Shown: piece by piece, positions 26,260-34,830 of the stretch
Numbering within the stretch: position 1 is the first letter of the stretch
How the letters are laid out: every line of letters begins with the position of its first letter
Source of the DNA: Pseudomonadota bacterium
GTDB taxonomy: Bacteria > Myxococcota_A > Polyangia > Polyangiales > Polyangiaceae
NCBI GenBank assembly: GCA_023423895.1
Contig: JAFAER010000179.1
Coordinates: forward strand, 21,858-85,857
Direction of reading: 5' to 3'
Length of the DNA stretch: 64,000 nucleotides
The notes under the pieces: generated by a model
Databases searched by the model: none
Seen by the model: the letters and a program-made list of their open reading frames with translations, nothing else
What the model was told of the DNA's origin: nothing
Program-made: the position numbers and the translations under genes

Positions 26260-28611
26260 TCACGGCGCGGCGACGCCCGCCTCCCTCTTGCGAGCCACGA
26301 GGATCTCCGTCGCCGTGCCCGTGAACGCATCGACGTTGCCGACGTACCACGTCGACCACGCCTTCCCGTCGTAGTGAGCGAGCCCCTCTCTCGTCGCTCC
26401 ATAAACGTCGTTGCTCGCGCGTCCCCACAGCGCCAGAACCGAGCGCGGCGCGAGGGCCGGCGTCCACGTCGTGCCAGCGTTCTTCGAGCGGAAGACGTCG
26501 TCGGAGGTGGCGACGAAGGTCTCCCCGGTCGAGCTCACCCAGACGTCGTTGATCGTTCGGAATCCGATGTCGCTCGGCGGGCTCTTGTCGGTCCACGTGC
26601 CGGCGGACGACCGCTGGAGCAGCACCTGACCGTCCTGCGCGTCATCGGCGGCCGCCCACAGGGTGGACGATGAACCAGCAAACAGCTTCGTGATCCCGAC
26701 CTCGGAAGGGGTGTGATCTTTCTTCCAGGTCCCGTTCTGCCGTCGATGAACGAACGTTCCGAGGTCATCGGTGGCAGCGAGATAGAGGTCCGGCCCGCTC
26801 GCCCCGAACGACGTGTACAGGTCGACGCTCTGCGGAACGGCCACGGAGGCCCAGCGCTTGCCGTCGAAGTGCGCGAGGACGTTGTCCGTCATGAGGTACA
26901 CGTCGGACGCGCTCCGACCGAACAGCTCCGCGCGCGTGCTTCCCCATTTCTCGTAGACCGACTCCCACGATCCCGACTGCGTCGATCGGTAGACCACGCA
27001 GCCGCCGTCCGGCGCGTCGGGCGGCGGGATCGTCGCAACGAAGATGCTGCCGTCAGGGGCGGCCCATATCGACTGCGGGGTCTCGCCCACCTCGGGGCGC
27101 ACCTCGGGGATCATCTCGTACGAAGGCTCCTGGTGCGGGCCTTTCAAGCGGACGAGCTCGGCGTGGCGGACGACACGGCGCGAGATGAGGCCGCTCGCGC
27201 ACGCCTCATCGAGGCCAATCTTGGCGAGTAGGATCTCGACGCTGAGCGCCGAGCCGTTGGCGGTCTTCGTCCCGGGCGCAGCACTCATCCGCGAAACCGC
27301 GGCCTTCGCGTCACCGCATCTGCCGTCCTCGAGCGCGCGCACTGCCGCCGTCGCATCGGCTCCGCAGCCGGCCGACTGCGTATCGCACACGAGCTCCAAC
27401 ATCCGGAGCCGCCCGCGAGCACAGGCCGGATCGCAGCGCTCGTTCGCGAGCGAAGGCGGACTGTACATGGTCGGAGAAGACCAGGACGTGCTCGGCGTCG
27501 ACATGCGTACGCAAACGCGCACCGAGAGGAGCGCGAGCGAGATCATCGCTCCGACGCCGATCCGCAGGCCAAGACCGCCTCCGCCACCGGTCGCTGCGGG
27601 CGCAGGCGTGTGGAAGGGATCCTTCATCCGGCGGATCTCGTCGGCTTCGTTCGCCGATAGGCGCTCCTTCTTTCCCTCCACCAGGAGGGTCCACGTTCGA
27701 TGCTCTCGTCCCGGGTGTGTATCCGTCCGGTTCACGTTGGAGGTGACGACGTCGATCTTGTTGGCGTCTCCGTGGTCGAGCGCGACTCCGAGCCAGTTGT
27801 CGGGACCGAAGGACATGCCGCAAATCGGCCGCTCGGTGTATTCCACACGCATCAGCACGCTGAGCCGCGGCCACTCGTAGACCACGATCCCGCGCTCGGA
27901 CGTCTGCATCGCCAAGCGGCCACCGTTGCCGTCGAAGCACGCTCGGCGTGTCGCCGGCGAGAGCTTGTGGAGCGGCGTCGTGGCAGAGCCCTTCATCGAC
28001 ACCACGCCCTGCGCGGCGACCACGACCCACGAGCCATCCGGATGTTGCGCCAGCGCCGTGATGGCGCCGCGGAGCGTGGCGCGGAGACGCTCCTCCGGCG
28101 CCTTGCCGCCACCGAGGAAGTACATCCGAAGCTCGCCCTTGTCGTTCCCCACGGCGAGCGTGTCGCCGTCGCTCGAGAAGGCGAGCGACCGGACGCGGCG
28201 GAGCGCGAGACGATGTTGCTCGCCGCTGCGCCACACGACGACATGCTCCTCGACGGCAAGCGCGAGCGTCGCGCCAGAGATCGACGACGCGGCCGCGAGC
28301 GGCTTGCCGACCGAACCGAGGCCAGCGACGACTCGTCCGAGCGTCGTGTCCACCAGGTGAACGCCGCCCTCCTCGTCGACGATGACGGCAGCGCGCGTCG
28401 TGGACTGCGCGCGCCACGGGTTCGCGCCGCCGCTCGGCAGGACCTGCGGATGGGCAAGGAACACCCCGACGAGCGTCCGCTCGAACCCGAGCTTCCAGCG
28501 AGGCGCCTCCGTCGCGGCGTCGAACGCGAGGAGCTCGAGGCCGTCGATCGTCAGGAGGCATGGGCACAAGCCCGCTTCGTCCGGCTCGTAGGCGATCGCA
28601 TCCAGCCCCAT
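26260..28611 (-). CDS. Two-propeller membrane protein of unknown function
   Basis: The 783-residue protein has an N-terminal WD40-like propeller (about residues 20-290: RSLAFSSDGDTLAVGNDKGELRMYFLG, WVVVAAQGVVS, RLAMQTSERGIVVYEWPR) and a Gly-rich hinge. One membrane helix follows (about 365-385, GLRIGVGAMISLALL). After a Cys-containing helical stretch (about 405-480) comes a C-terminal propeller built from WAAPDGSIFVAT, FGRSASDVYLMT, NDVWVSSTGETFVAT and ASNDVYGATREGLAHYDG repeats. The N-terminal domain would be cytoplasmic and the C-terminal one exported, so it could link an inside and an outside partner. GAGGAGG lies before the ATG. No catalytic motif is seen. Confidence 0.78.
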   Translation of the reverse strand: MGLDAIAYEPDEAGLCPCLLTIDGLELLAFDAATEAPRWKLGFERTLVGVFLAHPQVLPSGGANPWRAQSTTRAAVIVDEEGGVHLVDTTLGRVVAGLGSVGKPLAAASSISGATLALAVEEHVVVWRSGEQHRLALRRVRSLAFSSDGDTLAVGNDKGELRMYFLGGGKAPEERLRATLRGAITALAQHPDGSWVVVAAQGVVSMKGSATTPLHKLSPATRRACFDGNGGRLAMQTSERGIVVYEWPRLSVLMRVEYTERPICGMSFGPDNWLGVALDHGDANKIDVVTSNVNRTDTHPGREHRTWTLLVEGKKERLSANEADEIRRMKDPFHTPAPAATGGGGGLGLRIGVGAMISLALLSVRVCVRMSTPSTSWSSPTMYSPPSLANERCDPACARGRLRMLELVCDTQSAGCGADATAAVRALEDGRCGDAKAAVSRMSAAPGTKTANGSALSVEILLAKIGLDEACASGLISRRVVRHAELVRLKGPHQEPSYEMIPEVRPEVGETPQSIWAAPDGSIFVATIPPPDAPDGGCVVYRSTQSGSWESVYEKWGSTRAELFGRSASDVYLMTDNVLAHFDGKRWASVAVPQSVDLYTSFGASGPDLYLAATDDLGTFVHRRQNGTWKKDHTPSEVGITKLFAGSSSTLWAAADDAQDGQVLLQRSSAGTWTDKSPPSDIGFRTINDVWVSSTGETFVATSDDVFRSKNAGTTWTPALAPRSVLALWGRASNDVYGATREGLAHYDGKAWSTWYVGNVDAFTGTATEILVARKREAGVAAP

Positions 28612-28858
28612 CCCAATCCTCCTCGCCCGTTCCGCGCCTGATTCGCGCCCGATTCGCGTCCCGCCCCGTCTACGCTCCTACGGCGGCGCTCGCCACGAGC
28701 TTCCTTCTCGCGGGCGCCCCAGTGTAGCTGCGGTCGAGCTCGAGCCGAAGGCGAAGACGTCTGGGCCGGCGCGTAGCCTGGGGTGCCGTCCGCTCGCTCG
28801 CCGTCGTGGCAACTGCTACGAAATCCACGTGAACCGCCGCTATTTCCGGAAGGGGGGC

Positions 28859-29119
28859 ATGGGCAACGGCAGCCTTCCCGAGGACGTCATCGGGATCCTG
28901 AGCGACGCCGGGATCGGCCTCGGCGCGAGCGATGGCCGCATTCGATGCCCGCTCTGCAAATGGCAGCCGAAGAAGAGCGATCGCTGGCAGTGCGTCTGCA
29001 GTCACATCTGGCATGCGTTCGAGACGCGCGGTCGGTGCCCGGAGTGCTCGAACCAGTGGCACGTCACCCAGTGCCTCCGTTGCACCGAGTGGTCAGCGCA
29101 CCGGGCCTGGTACGCCTGA
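28859..29119 (+). CDS. Small zinc-ribbon protein
   Basis: The 86-residue protein carries four CxxC-type pairs: CPLC, CVC followed by HIWH, CPEC, and CLRC (with TQC just before). It ends WSAHRAWYA. This density of Cys and His in so short a protein predicts one or two structural zinc sites. I do not recognise the family; a role in nucleic-acid or protein binding is possible. The ATG at 28859 follows GGAAGGGGGG directly. A GTG at 28829, with TACGAA ending 6 nt before it, would add ten residues and is a realistic alternative. Confidence 0.7.
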   Translation: MGNGSLPEDVIGILSDAGIGLGASDGRIRCPLCKWQPKKSDRWQCVCSHIWHAFETRGRCPECSNQWHVTQCLRCTEWSAHRAWYA

Positions 29120-29183
29120 GATCAGCCCGCTCGACGTGAGCGGAGAGAGCGCGCGTCGCGCACCTTCGCGCCACAAAACGCAT

Positions 29184-29216
29184 GCGGGTCAGGTCTTCGC
29201 GAAAGGCCTGACCCGC
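29184..29216 (-). terminator. Rho-independent terminator of the HU gene
   Basis: A perfect 10-bp stem GCGGGTCAGG/CCTGACCCGC surrounds a 13-nt loop that can itself pair CTT with AAG. On the minus strand it starts 20 nt after the HU stop and is followed by ATGCGTTTTGTGG, a short T-rich tract. It is the clearest terminator in the window. Confidence 0.85.
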
Positions 29217-29236
29217 AGCTCGCGCTCAGCGCAGTC

Positions 29237-29572
29237 TCAGATGACGGCGTCTTTGATCGCCTTCACGGGACGCGCGCGGACGCCCTTGCTCGCCGGCTTG
29301 GCGGCGAACTTCTGCTTCTCCTTCGTGAAGGGGTTGATGCCTTCACGCGCCGGACGGGCCGGCTTCTTCACGACGACGAACTTCGCGAAGCCGGGGAGCA
29401 CGAAGATCCCGTTCTTCTTGAGCTCCTTGTGACCAACCTCCATGAGCGTCTCCACGACGAGCTTCACTTGCTTGCGGGAGATCTCCTCGCCGATCGCGTT
29501 CGTGACGGCTTCGAGGATTGCGCTCTTCGAGAGCGGCTTGTTGGTCGACTTCTTCGCACCTGCTTTAGCCAT
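29237..29572 (-). CDS. HU-family DNA-binding protein
   Basis: The 111-residue protein has a short Lys/Ala N-terminal extension (MAKAGAKKSTNKPLSK) before the HU core (residues about 17-105). The dimerising helices are ILEAVTNAIGEEISRKQVKLVVETL, the saddle strands are GIFVLPGFAKFVVVKKPARPAREGINPFT, and the DNA-clamping arm region is KEKQKFAAKPASKGVRARPVKAIKDAV. HU-like proteins bend and compact DNA. The N-terminal extension is longer than in E. coli HU and adds positive charge. GAGGTGG lies before the ATG. A strong terminator at 29184-29216 makes it a single-gene transcript; the 203-nt leader region upstream is comparatively AT-rich. Confidence 0.95.
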   Translation of the reverse strand: MAKAGAKKSTNKPLSKSAILEAVTNAIGEEISRKQVKLVVETLMEVGHKELKKNGIFVLPGFAKFVVVKKPARPAREGINPFTKEKQKFAAKPASKGVRARPVKAIKDAVI

Positions 29573-29775
29573 GACACCACCTCGTTTCAGCTTTGAAGGG
29601 GTAGAAGGGTCTGAACGTCAGAGCAACCGAAATTCTCGCCCTGCGATGACATTCGTTGCTGCGGAGGAGCCGCAGCCGCTCGCTCCGATGGCCGCCAGAA
29701 CGCCCGGCGGAACAGCCGGTAGGGGTTCTTCCTCGTGAAGCTCCACGTCATGCTTTGGAGCGAAGCGTTCGAGAA

Positions 29776-30495
29776 TCAGCCTGTTTTGCCGCTGTCGGAC
29801 GCCCGGGGCGCCGCGTCGCCCGACCCGACGATCGCCGCGCAGAGCGGGCAGGCGGCGATCCCATGCGGGACGTCGCGTCGATGCGCGTCCAGGACGGCGC
29901 GCGAGATTCCAGCGAGCTCACGGCGCACCTCGCGGCGCTTCCCGGCCACGCGCGGGATCGTCATCCGGTCATAGGCGGTGGTCTGGTGGCGCATCCAGGC
30001 GATGACCGCAGCCTCGGCGCGCTCGGCCACGGAGATGCGCTTGGTCCGGGCGACGGTCCCGCTGCCCACGGGCGTCGCGTGCTCGGCGACCCGCTTCGCC
30101 ATCACCTCGCCGAGCTTCCGCCACTCGGGAGAGAACGCGAGGAAGCGCTCGACCTCGGCCCCGAACGTGACGACGTACTCTGCCTGGACCCTTTCACGCC
30201 GCGCGACGTCCGACGCCCGCTTCTTCGCGTACGTGCCCGTCGAACGCTCGGCCTCGACCGCCACGCGCATCGCGTCGATCGTCTCGCGCGGCGCCCAGAG
30301 GCCTTTGGAGAACGCCTTCCGTCCGCGCTTCTCGATGACGGCCCACGACGGGCCCGCCTGCTTCACCCTTCGCGTGAGCGCGGCATCTCCCGGCGGGAGG
30401 CACGCCCAGCCGTCCGGTGGGGATAGGCGGGTGCCGTCAGGACGGATGAACACGCGAGGATCGGACGTTGGCGCGAGCACGAGCGATTCGACCAT
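29776..30495 (-). CDS. DUF2293 domain protein
   Basis: The 239-residue protein is basic and mostly helical. The C-terminal half shows the DUF2293 pattern (about residues 155-200: AERAEAAVIAWMRHQTTAYD followed by the Arg-rich KRREVRRELA), ending with a possible Cys pair (CPLC). The N-terminal part (VFIRPDGTRLSPPDGWACLPPGDAALTRRVK) resembles the conserved start of related bacterial proteins. Function is unknown. The frame opens at a TTG (30504); I use the ATG three codons later because it has the normal start codon. It is co-oriented with the HU gene but separated by 203 nt and a promoter-like region. Confidence 0.8.
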   Translation of the reverse strand: MVESLVLAPTSDPRVFIRPDGTRLSPPDGWACLPPGDAALTRRVKQAGPSWAVIEKRGRKAFSKGLWAPRETIDAMRVAVEAERSTGTYAKKRASDVARRERVQAEYVVTFGAEVERFLAFSPEWRKLGEVMAKRVAEHATPVGSGTVARTKRISVAERAEAAVIAWMRHQTTAYDRMTIPRVAGKRREVRRELAGISRAVLDAHRRDVPHGIAACPLCAAIVGSGDAAPRASDSGKTG

Positions 30496-30621
30496 CGGCG
30501 TCAAAGTGCCCGAAGCAGGTCGGGTTCACAATGGGGTGCCGCTCCGCGTTCGCCTCGACCTCCCGCCCCGCCTCGCTCCACCTCCCCCCTCCCGAGCCGC
30601 CCCGTTCGCGCGGCGCGCGGG

Positions 30622-31568
30622 TCACGGCATCAGCGAGAGGTCGGCGACGTCGACGCCGAGGTGGCTCATCCGCTGCACCTTCACCCGGTCCATGGCCACG
30701 GAGTAGACGAGGTCGTCGAGAAAAACGCTGCGCTTCACGGCGGAGTTGGCGTTCGACCACCACGTCCCGCACGTCGCGCCCTTGGTGCCGTGGTCGACGC
30801 CGCCGAGGCGGGTGAACCCACGCTCGACGTCGACGTCGTAGACGAGCAGGCCGCTGAACGCGAGGTGGTCGCCGTTCCGGCCATCCCCCCGCCTTCGCAG
30901 ATCGTCATGGGCACCGCGAGGAGCCCCTCGCTCGCGAAGTAGTTGAACGCGAGGTGGTCCGTCGCCGCCTCCGAGCTCGAGCCGCGTGTGCCGATCTTCT
31001 CCTTGTGCACGAGTCGCGGGTCGGTCGGGTTCTTCACGTCGAAGAGCTGGAGGATCACTCCGTCGAAGTAGGCGAAGCTCCCTTGATCGTCGGCATCGAA
31101 GCCGATCGAGAGCAGATGCTCCGGATCGATGCGATGAATGTACGTCGAGAAGCCCGGGATCTTCAGCTCGCCGAGGACCTTCGGCTTGGCCGCGCGGTCG
31201 CGAATGTCGAGAACGGTGACCTTCGTCGACGTTCCGTCACCTCCAAAAGCGCAGTCGTAGCCGTACGTGCATCGACGCCCGACCGGGCCGTTCGACGTGT
31301 AGACGACCGCGCGATCGCCCTCGACGAACAGCTCTCGCGTCGTCCCCGGCAGTCTCGTCGTCGAGACGACGTGCGGCTTCAACGCCTCCACGATCCGGAG
31401 TGCACCGTTCGCGGCGAGATACACGTAGCGGCCGTCCGTCTTGACGATGTCGGCCTCGTCGACGCCCACGACCTGGTTGTTCGTGCCCGACGCAGATGTG
31501 GCCTTCTCCGCGTCCTTTCCGTTCGTCGGCTGCGCTGGGGCGTTCGGGGGAGGCGGACGCGACGCCAT
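30622..31568 (-). pseudogene. Decayed beta-propeller-domain gene: no signal peptide, internal gap, one-base frameshift
   Basis: The frame from the ATG at 31568 encodes NNQVVGVDEADIVKTDGRYVY, FSTYIHRIDPEHLLSIGFDADD and GTRGSSSEAATDHLAFNYF, which I recognise as pieces of the large secreted beta-propeller-domain family (PF09826). At a run of six C (30885-30890 on the plus strand) the frame breaks. Adding one base restores DGRNGDHLAFSGLLVYDVDV, FTRLGGVDHGTKG and RSVFLDDLVYS to a stop at 30622-30624. The whole is about 314 residues where the family is usually 500-700. The signal peptide is missing, with a TAG upstream in frame. VTVLDIRDRA runs straight into KPKVLGELKIPGF, where I expect some 200 or more residues between. 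It looks like a remnant; the frameshift alone could be a sequencing error. Confidence 0.7.
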
Positions 31569-31688
31569 GGACGGTACAGGACGAGGAGCGGCATCCGCGG
31601 TGCCGTGCCCGTAGGCCCCGGAGACCTTGAGCGAGCTGACGGGACCACGGCCATATCCGCCTCCTGTCCCCGTGATCCGGCCCGTGCC

Positions 31689-32084
31689 ATGGACACGCGC
31701 ACGCGGACGAAGTTCCTACGCACGGCGGCGCGCAACGATCTGGCGCGGCGCTCCGGCGGGGACCGGCCACCTCTGCCCGTCGTCGAGCTCGAGACGGTCA
31801 CGGGTCACGTACGGCACAGCGTCTGCAACGCGATCGGCATGCAATTCGACGTCGAGCAAGTCGACCTCGAGCAGCTCGCCGACGTCGTCCGCCAGCGTTC
31901 GGAAGGGCCGCTCATCGGCGCCATTTCCGGGCGTTCGATCGCGCGGGACATCGTCGCCACGCATCTCGGCTGTTCCCTGCTCGAAGCCGAGCAGCTCGTC
32001 GACACGATGATCTCTCGCGGCTTCGTGCGGCTCGAACGCGACGAGGACGGCCGCCAGGTCTGGCTCATCACGAAGGGCAACTGA
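31689..32084 (+). CDS. Small protein with winged-helix-like C-terminus
   Basis: The 131-residue protein starts MDTRTRTKFLRTAARND. It has an N-terminal mixed segment (LPVVELETVTGHVRHSVCNAIGMQFDVEQVDLEQLADVV) and a C-terminal part (GRSIARDIVATHLGCSLLEAEQLVDTMISRGFVRLERDEDGRQVWLI) that reads like a winged helix: recognition-helix region, then a beta wing. DNA binding is a guess from this pattern. The frame is open far upstream, but that part is a shadow of the degraded propeller gene on the other strand. The ATG is the first after it; no good ribosome site is seen. It lies 37 nt before the site-2 protease gene on the same strand, possibly an operon. Confidence 0.65.
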   Translation: MDTRTRTKFLRTAARNDLARRSGGDRPPLPVVELETVTGHVRHSVCNAIGMQFDVEQVDLEQLADVVRQRSEGPLIGAISGRSIARDIVATHLGCSLLEAEQLVDTMISRGFVRLERDEDGRQVWLITKGN

Positions 32085-32121
32085 GCCACGTGCCGGTACA
32101 CGCCGTGCCCTCCGTGCTCCC

Positions 32122-33390
32122 ATGACGACTCGGACAAGCGACGCCCCTCCCCCGGAGGCAGGCATCCACCCTCACCAGGCTCATGAGCACGCGCGCAGCG
32201 CTGCGCCCTTCGTGTCGGGCCTGCGGCTCGGCCGGGTCTTCGGGATCGAGATCTTCGTCGACTGGAGCGTCGCGATCATTTTCATGCTCGTCGCCGTCGG
32301 GCTCGGCGCGGGTGCTCTGCCACGGTGGCACCCCGAATGGAGCGGCGCGCTGCGATGGGTCGTCGCCGTCGCCGCGGCGCTGGCCTTCTTCGCGTCGATC
32401 CTTCTCCACGAGTTGTCGCACGCGGTCGTCGGGCGAGCATTCGGAATCAAGGTCCCGCGCATCACGCTCTTCATCTTCGGCGGCATGGCCCACATGCAGG
32501 GCGAGCCGACGTCGCCGAAGGCCGAGCTCTTCATGGCCGCCGTTGGCCCTCTCACGAGCCTGTTCATCGGCATCACGGCCAGCTTCGTAGGCGTCCAGCT
32601 CGCGGTGCTCGCGGGCGGTGCTCCGGACAATCCCGAACATCTGGTGCGGATGGCAGGTCCGGTCGCGACGATCTTGCTGTGGCTCGGTCCGTTGAACTTC
32701 CTGCTCGCCATCTTCAATCTGGTGCCAGGGTTCCCGCTCGATGGAGGCCGCCTCCTTCGCGCGGCGATCTGGTCGGCAACGGGAGACCTCGACAAGGCGA
32801 CGCGCTGGGCTTCGGCTGCAGGTCGTGCGGTGGGTTGGGGGCTCATCACGATCGGCGCGCTCATGGCCTTCGGTTTCTGGGTGCCCTTCTTCGGCACCGG
32901 TCTCGGCAGCGGCATCTGGGTCGCTCTGATCGGGTGGTTCCTCCAACATGCGGCGCGCGCGAGCTACATCGCCCTGCGCCTGAAGACGCGCCTCTCGCAT
33001 GTCTCCGTGCGCGAGGTGATGCGCTCCAACCTCGACACGGCCGCGCCGGAGATGACCGTCGCCGAGCTCGTGCGCGACCACGTCATGCGTAGCGACCAGG
33101 CGTCGTTCCCCGTGCTCGAGGGCCCGGAGCTCGTCGGCGTCATCTCGGTCCGCGACATCCAGCTCGTCCCGAGCGAGCAGTGGCCGTGGGTCACCGTGCG
33201 TCAGGTGATGCTCCCTGCATCGGAGGTCCCGAGCGTCGACGTCGGCGCCAACGCGGACAAGGCGCTCGAGTGTCTCGCCGAGCGTGACATGGAGCAGCTT
33301 CCCATCGTCGACCACGGACGGCTGAGCGGCTTCGTCCGGCGACAGGACATCCTCAAGTGGCTGTCCCTCCAGCCCGAGCCCGCCATCTGA
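32122..33390 (+). CDS. Site-2 protease-family (M50) membrane peptidase with tandem CBS domains
   Basis: The 422-residue protein has about six membrane segments in its first 260 residues. The zinc motif HELSH is at 96-100, a second conserved block NLVPGFPLDGG supplies the third ligand Asp, and the conserved FGGMAHM is present. Two CBS motifs fill about residues 290-420 (VREVMRSNLDTAAPEMTVAEL, FPVLEGPELVGVISVRDI, VRQVMLPASEVPSVDVGA, LPIVDHGRLSGFVRRQDI). Such M50B enzymes cut membrane-embedded substrates. The CBS pair usually senses adenine nucleotides, so energy-state control is plausible. A hairpin between it and the convergent GH5 gene (33417-33446) could end both transcripts. Confidence 0.93.
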   Translation: MTTRTSDAPPPEAGIHPHQAHEHARSAAPFVSGLRLGRVFGIEIFVDWSVAIIFMLVAVGLGAGALPRWHPEWSGALRWVVAVAAALAFFASILLHELSHAVVGRAFGIKVPRITLFIFGGMAHMQGEPTSPKAELFMAAVGPLTSLFIGITASFVGVQLAVLAGGAPDNPEHLVRMAGPVATILLWLGPLNFLLAIFNLVPGFPLDGGRLLRAAIWSATGDLDKATRWASAAGRAVGWGLITIGALMAFGFWVPFFGTGLGSGIWVALIGWFLQHAARASYIALRLKTRLSHVSVREVMRSNLDTAAPEMTVAELVRDHVMRSDQASFPVLEGPELVGVISVRDIQLVPSEQWPWVTVRQVMLPASEVPSVDVGANADKALECLAERDMEQLPIVDHGRLSGFVRRQDILKWLSLQPEPAI

Positions 33391-33416
33391 CGACGTCCGA
33401 TCGCCGAGATGAACGC

Positions 33417-33446
33417 GGCGGCGGCCCGATTGCTCGGACCACCGCC
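33417..33446. terminator. Hairpin between convergent genes, possible bidirectional terminator
   Basis: GGCGGCGGCCCGA (33417-33429) faces TCGGACCACCGCC (33434-33446) across a TTGC loop. Two positions mismatch on the plus strand but become G-U pairs on the minus strand, giving a 13-pair stem for the GH5 transcript. It sits between stops at 33390 and 33472. There is no U-tract, so it may act only as a transcript end or stabiliser. Confidence 0.5.
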
Positions 33447-33471
33447 TGCGCTTACCGCCCTTCGCTGTGGG

Positions 33472-34830
33472 CTACTTCTTCAGATACGGCGTGAGCAGCG
33501 CCATCTGCGGGCGATCGGTGTTGTTCTTCGGGTGGAGCGTGAACTTGTACTCGCCCCACCAGGGGCCCCCGGCCCACCACGTCCAGCCGACCATCACGTC
33601 GGAGGCGCTGTGGACGAAGTCGAGCATGTTCTTCACCGCGGTGTTGCAGGTGGAATTGTCCCCGCCGGCGAACTCGCCGAGGAAGCCCTTCTTCTTGTTG
33701 TCGCGAAGCCACTTCACGAAGCCCTCGAGGCGCTCACGGCCGACCGTCGTGCTGACGCAGTTGCCGGAGCTGCCGCTCGAGTCCGAGTCCATGTACTGAT
33801 GGACCTCGAAGACGATGTTGTCCTTCGGGTCGGTGATGTTCAACATCGCCTTCGAGTTCGGCGTCCCGTAATACGTGCTGTTCCAGCTATGCGCGCCCGT
33901 CCAGCCGTTGCCGGGAACGACCACGAGGTTCGTGGCGCCGGCGTTGCGGATGGCCGCGATCGCGGCGTTCGCGGCGCCGACCCACTGCTCCGTGTTGATG
34001 TCGTGGGGCTCGTTCACGAGGTTGAAGAGCACGTTCGAGTTGCCCTTGTACTTCTCCGCGAGCCGACGCCAGAGATCGGCGAACGTCGCGTCCGGCACCT
34101 TCGACGAGCCGACGGTGTCGCCGTAATAACGCGCGAAGTTGTGCGGGTTGAGGATGACGCTCGCGCCCTTCGACGTCGCATACGAGACGATGGCGTCGAG
34201 ACGCTCGAAATACGCGCCGTCGAACGCCGAACGCGCGGCAGGCTGCAAGCGCTCCCACTTGAAGCCCACACGGAACGTGTTCATCCCCTTGCCCATGTAG
34301 TAGTCGACCTCGGAGCGCGTCGGGAACGTGTAGTCCTTGCCGAACGCGCCCGGCAGCGCGCTGCCGAACTCCGCGCCCGCGAGGTTCACGCCTCGGAACG
34401 GCACACCCGGCTTCGCGTAGGGCGGCGGCTCCGGCGGAGTCACGGGCGGCTCGTTCGCGGGCGGAGGCTCGTTCGCGGGCGGAGGCTCGTTCGCAGGCGG
34501 CGGCTCGTTCGCAGGCGGCGGCTCGTTCGCGGGCGGAGGCTCGTTCGCGGGCGGCGGATTCGCCGGAGGGGGAACCTGCTCCCCGGGAGGCGTCTGGTCG
34601 TCGCTGGAAGGTGCGTCGTCCGGACGTCCCCACTGCTCCGGGTTCCGCTGCGGGTTGACGGCGTCGTCGTCTCGGTCGTCCGCCGGAACGTTGGTGCTCG
34701 TCGTCGTCCTCTCGGAGCCGGCCGAACGATCACTCGTCGGCCCCTGATCGGCGGCTCCACACGCGAGGAGCACCTGCATGATCACGAGCGCACACGGATT
34801 GACGATTCCGCTGTTCAGGATTCGCTTCAT
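33472..34830 (-). CDS. GH5-family glycoside hydrolase lipoprotein (cellulase type)
   Basis: The 452-residue protein begins MKRILNSGIV with a signal peptide and lipobox (VLLAC). An Asp/Thr/Pro linker carries six PPPANE repeats (about residues 90-130), followed by a GH5 catalytic barrel (about 145-452). The acid/base is E274 in LVNEPHD and the nucleophile E386 in FLGEFAGG. Strand motifs such as GVNLAGAEFG, FRVGFKWERLQP, VILNPHNFARYYG and VFEVHQYMD fit endoglucanases that cut beta-1,4-glucans. The protein would sit on the cell surface with the linker as a spacer. GGAAGG lies 10 nt before the ATG chosen. It shares the region with a GH44 enzyme (36994-38850), pointing to polysaccharide use. Confidence 0.93.
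   Translation of the reverse strand: MKRILNSGIVNPCALVIMQVLLACGAADQGPTSDRSAGSERTTTSTNVPADDRDDDAVNPQRNPEQWGRPDDAPSSDDQTPPGEQVPPPANPPPANEPPPANEPPPANEPPPANEPPPANEPPPANEPPVTPPEPPPYAKPGVPFRGVNLAGAEFGSALPGAFGKDYTFPTRSEVDYYMGKGMNTFRVGFKWERLQPAARSAFDGAYFERLDAIVSYATSKGASVILNPHNFARYYGDTVGSSKVPDATFADLWRRLAEKYKGNSNVLFNLVNEPHDINTEQWVGAANAAIAAIRNAGATNLVVVPGNGWTGAHSWNSTYYGTPNSKAMLNITDPKDNIVFEVHQYMDSDSSGSSGNCVSTTVGRERLEGFVKWLRDNKKKGFLGEFAGGDNSTCNTAVKNMLDFVHSASDVMVGWTWWAGGPWWGEYKFTLHPKNNTDRPQMALLTPYLKK
34445..34568. repeat. 18-bp tandem repeats encoding the PPPANE linker
   Basis: About six copies of an 18-bp unit (GGCGGAGGCTCGTTCGCG and close variants on the plus strand) encode six PPPANE units and a degenerate seventh (PPPANP) in the GH5 linker. 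Because unit length is a multiple of three, copy number can change without breaking the frame. The units differ mainly by A/C and G/A changes at third codon positions. Confidence 0.9.

Noticed and set aside
30954..31688. Upstream extension of the plus-strand frame ending at 32084
   Set aside because: It is antisense to the recognisable propeller remnant and has shadow-type composition. A start at 31689 suffices.
34445..34568. CRISPR-like direct repeats
   Set aside because: The units are contiguous 18-mers without spacers, and they encode a protein linker.
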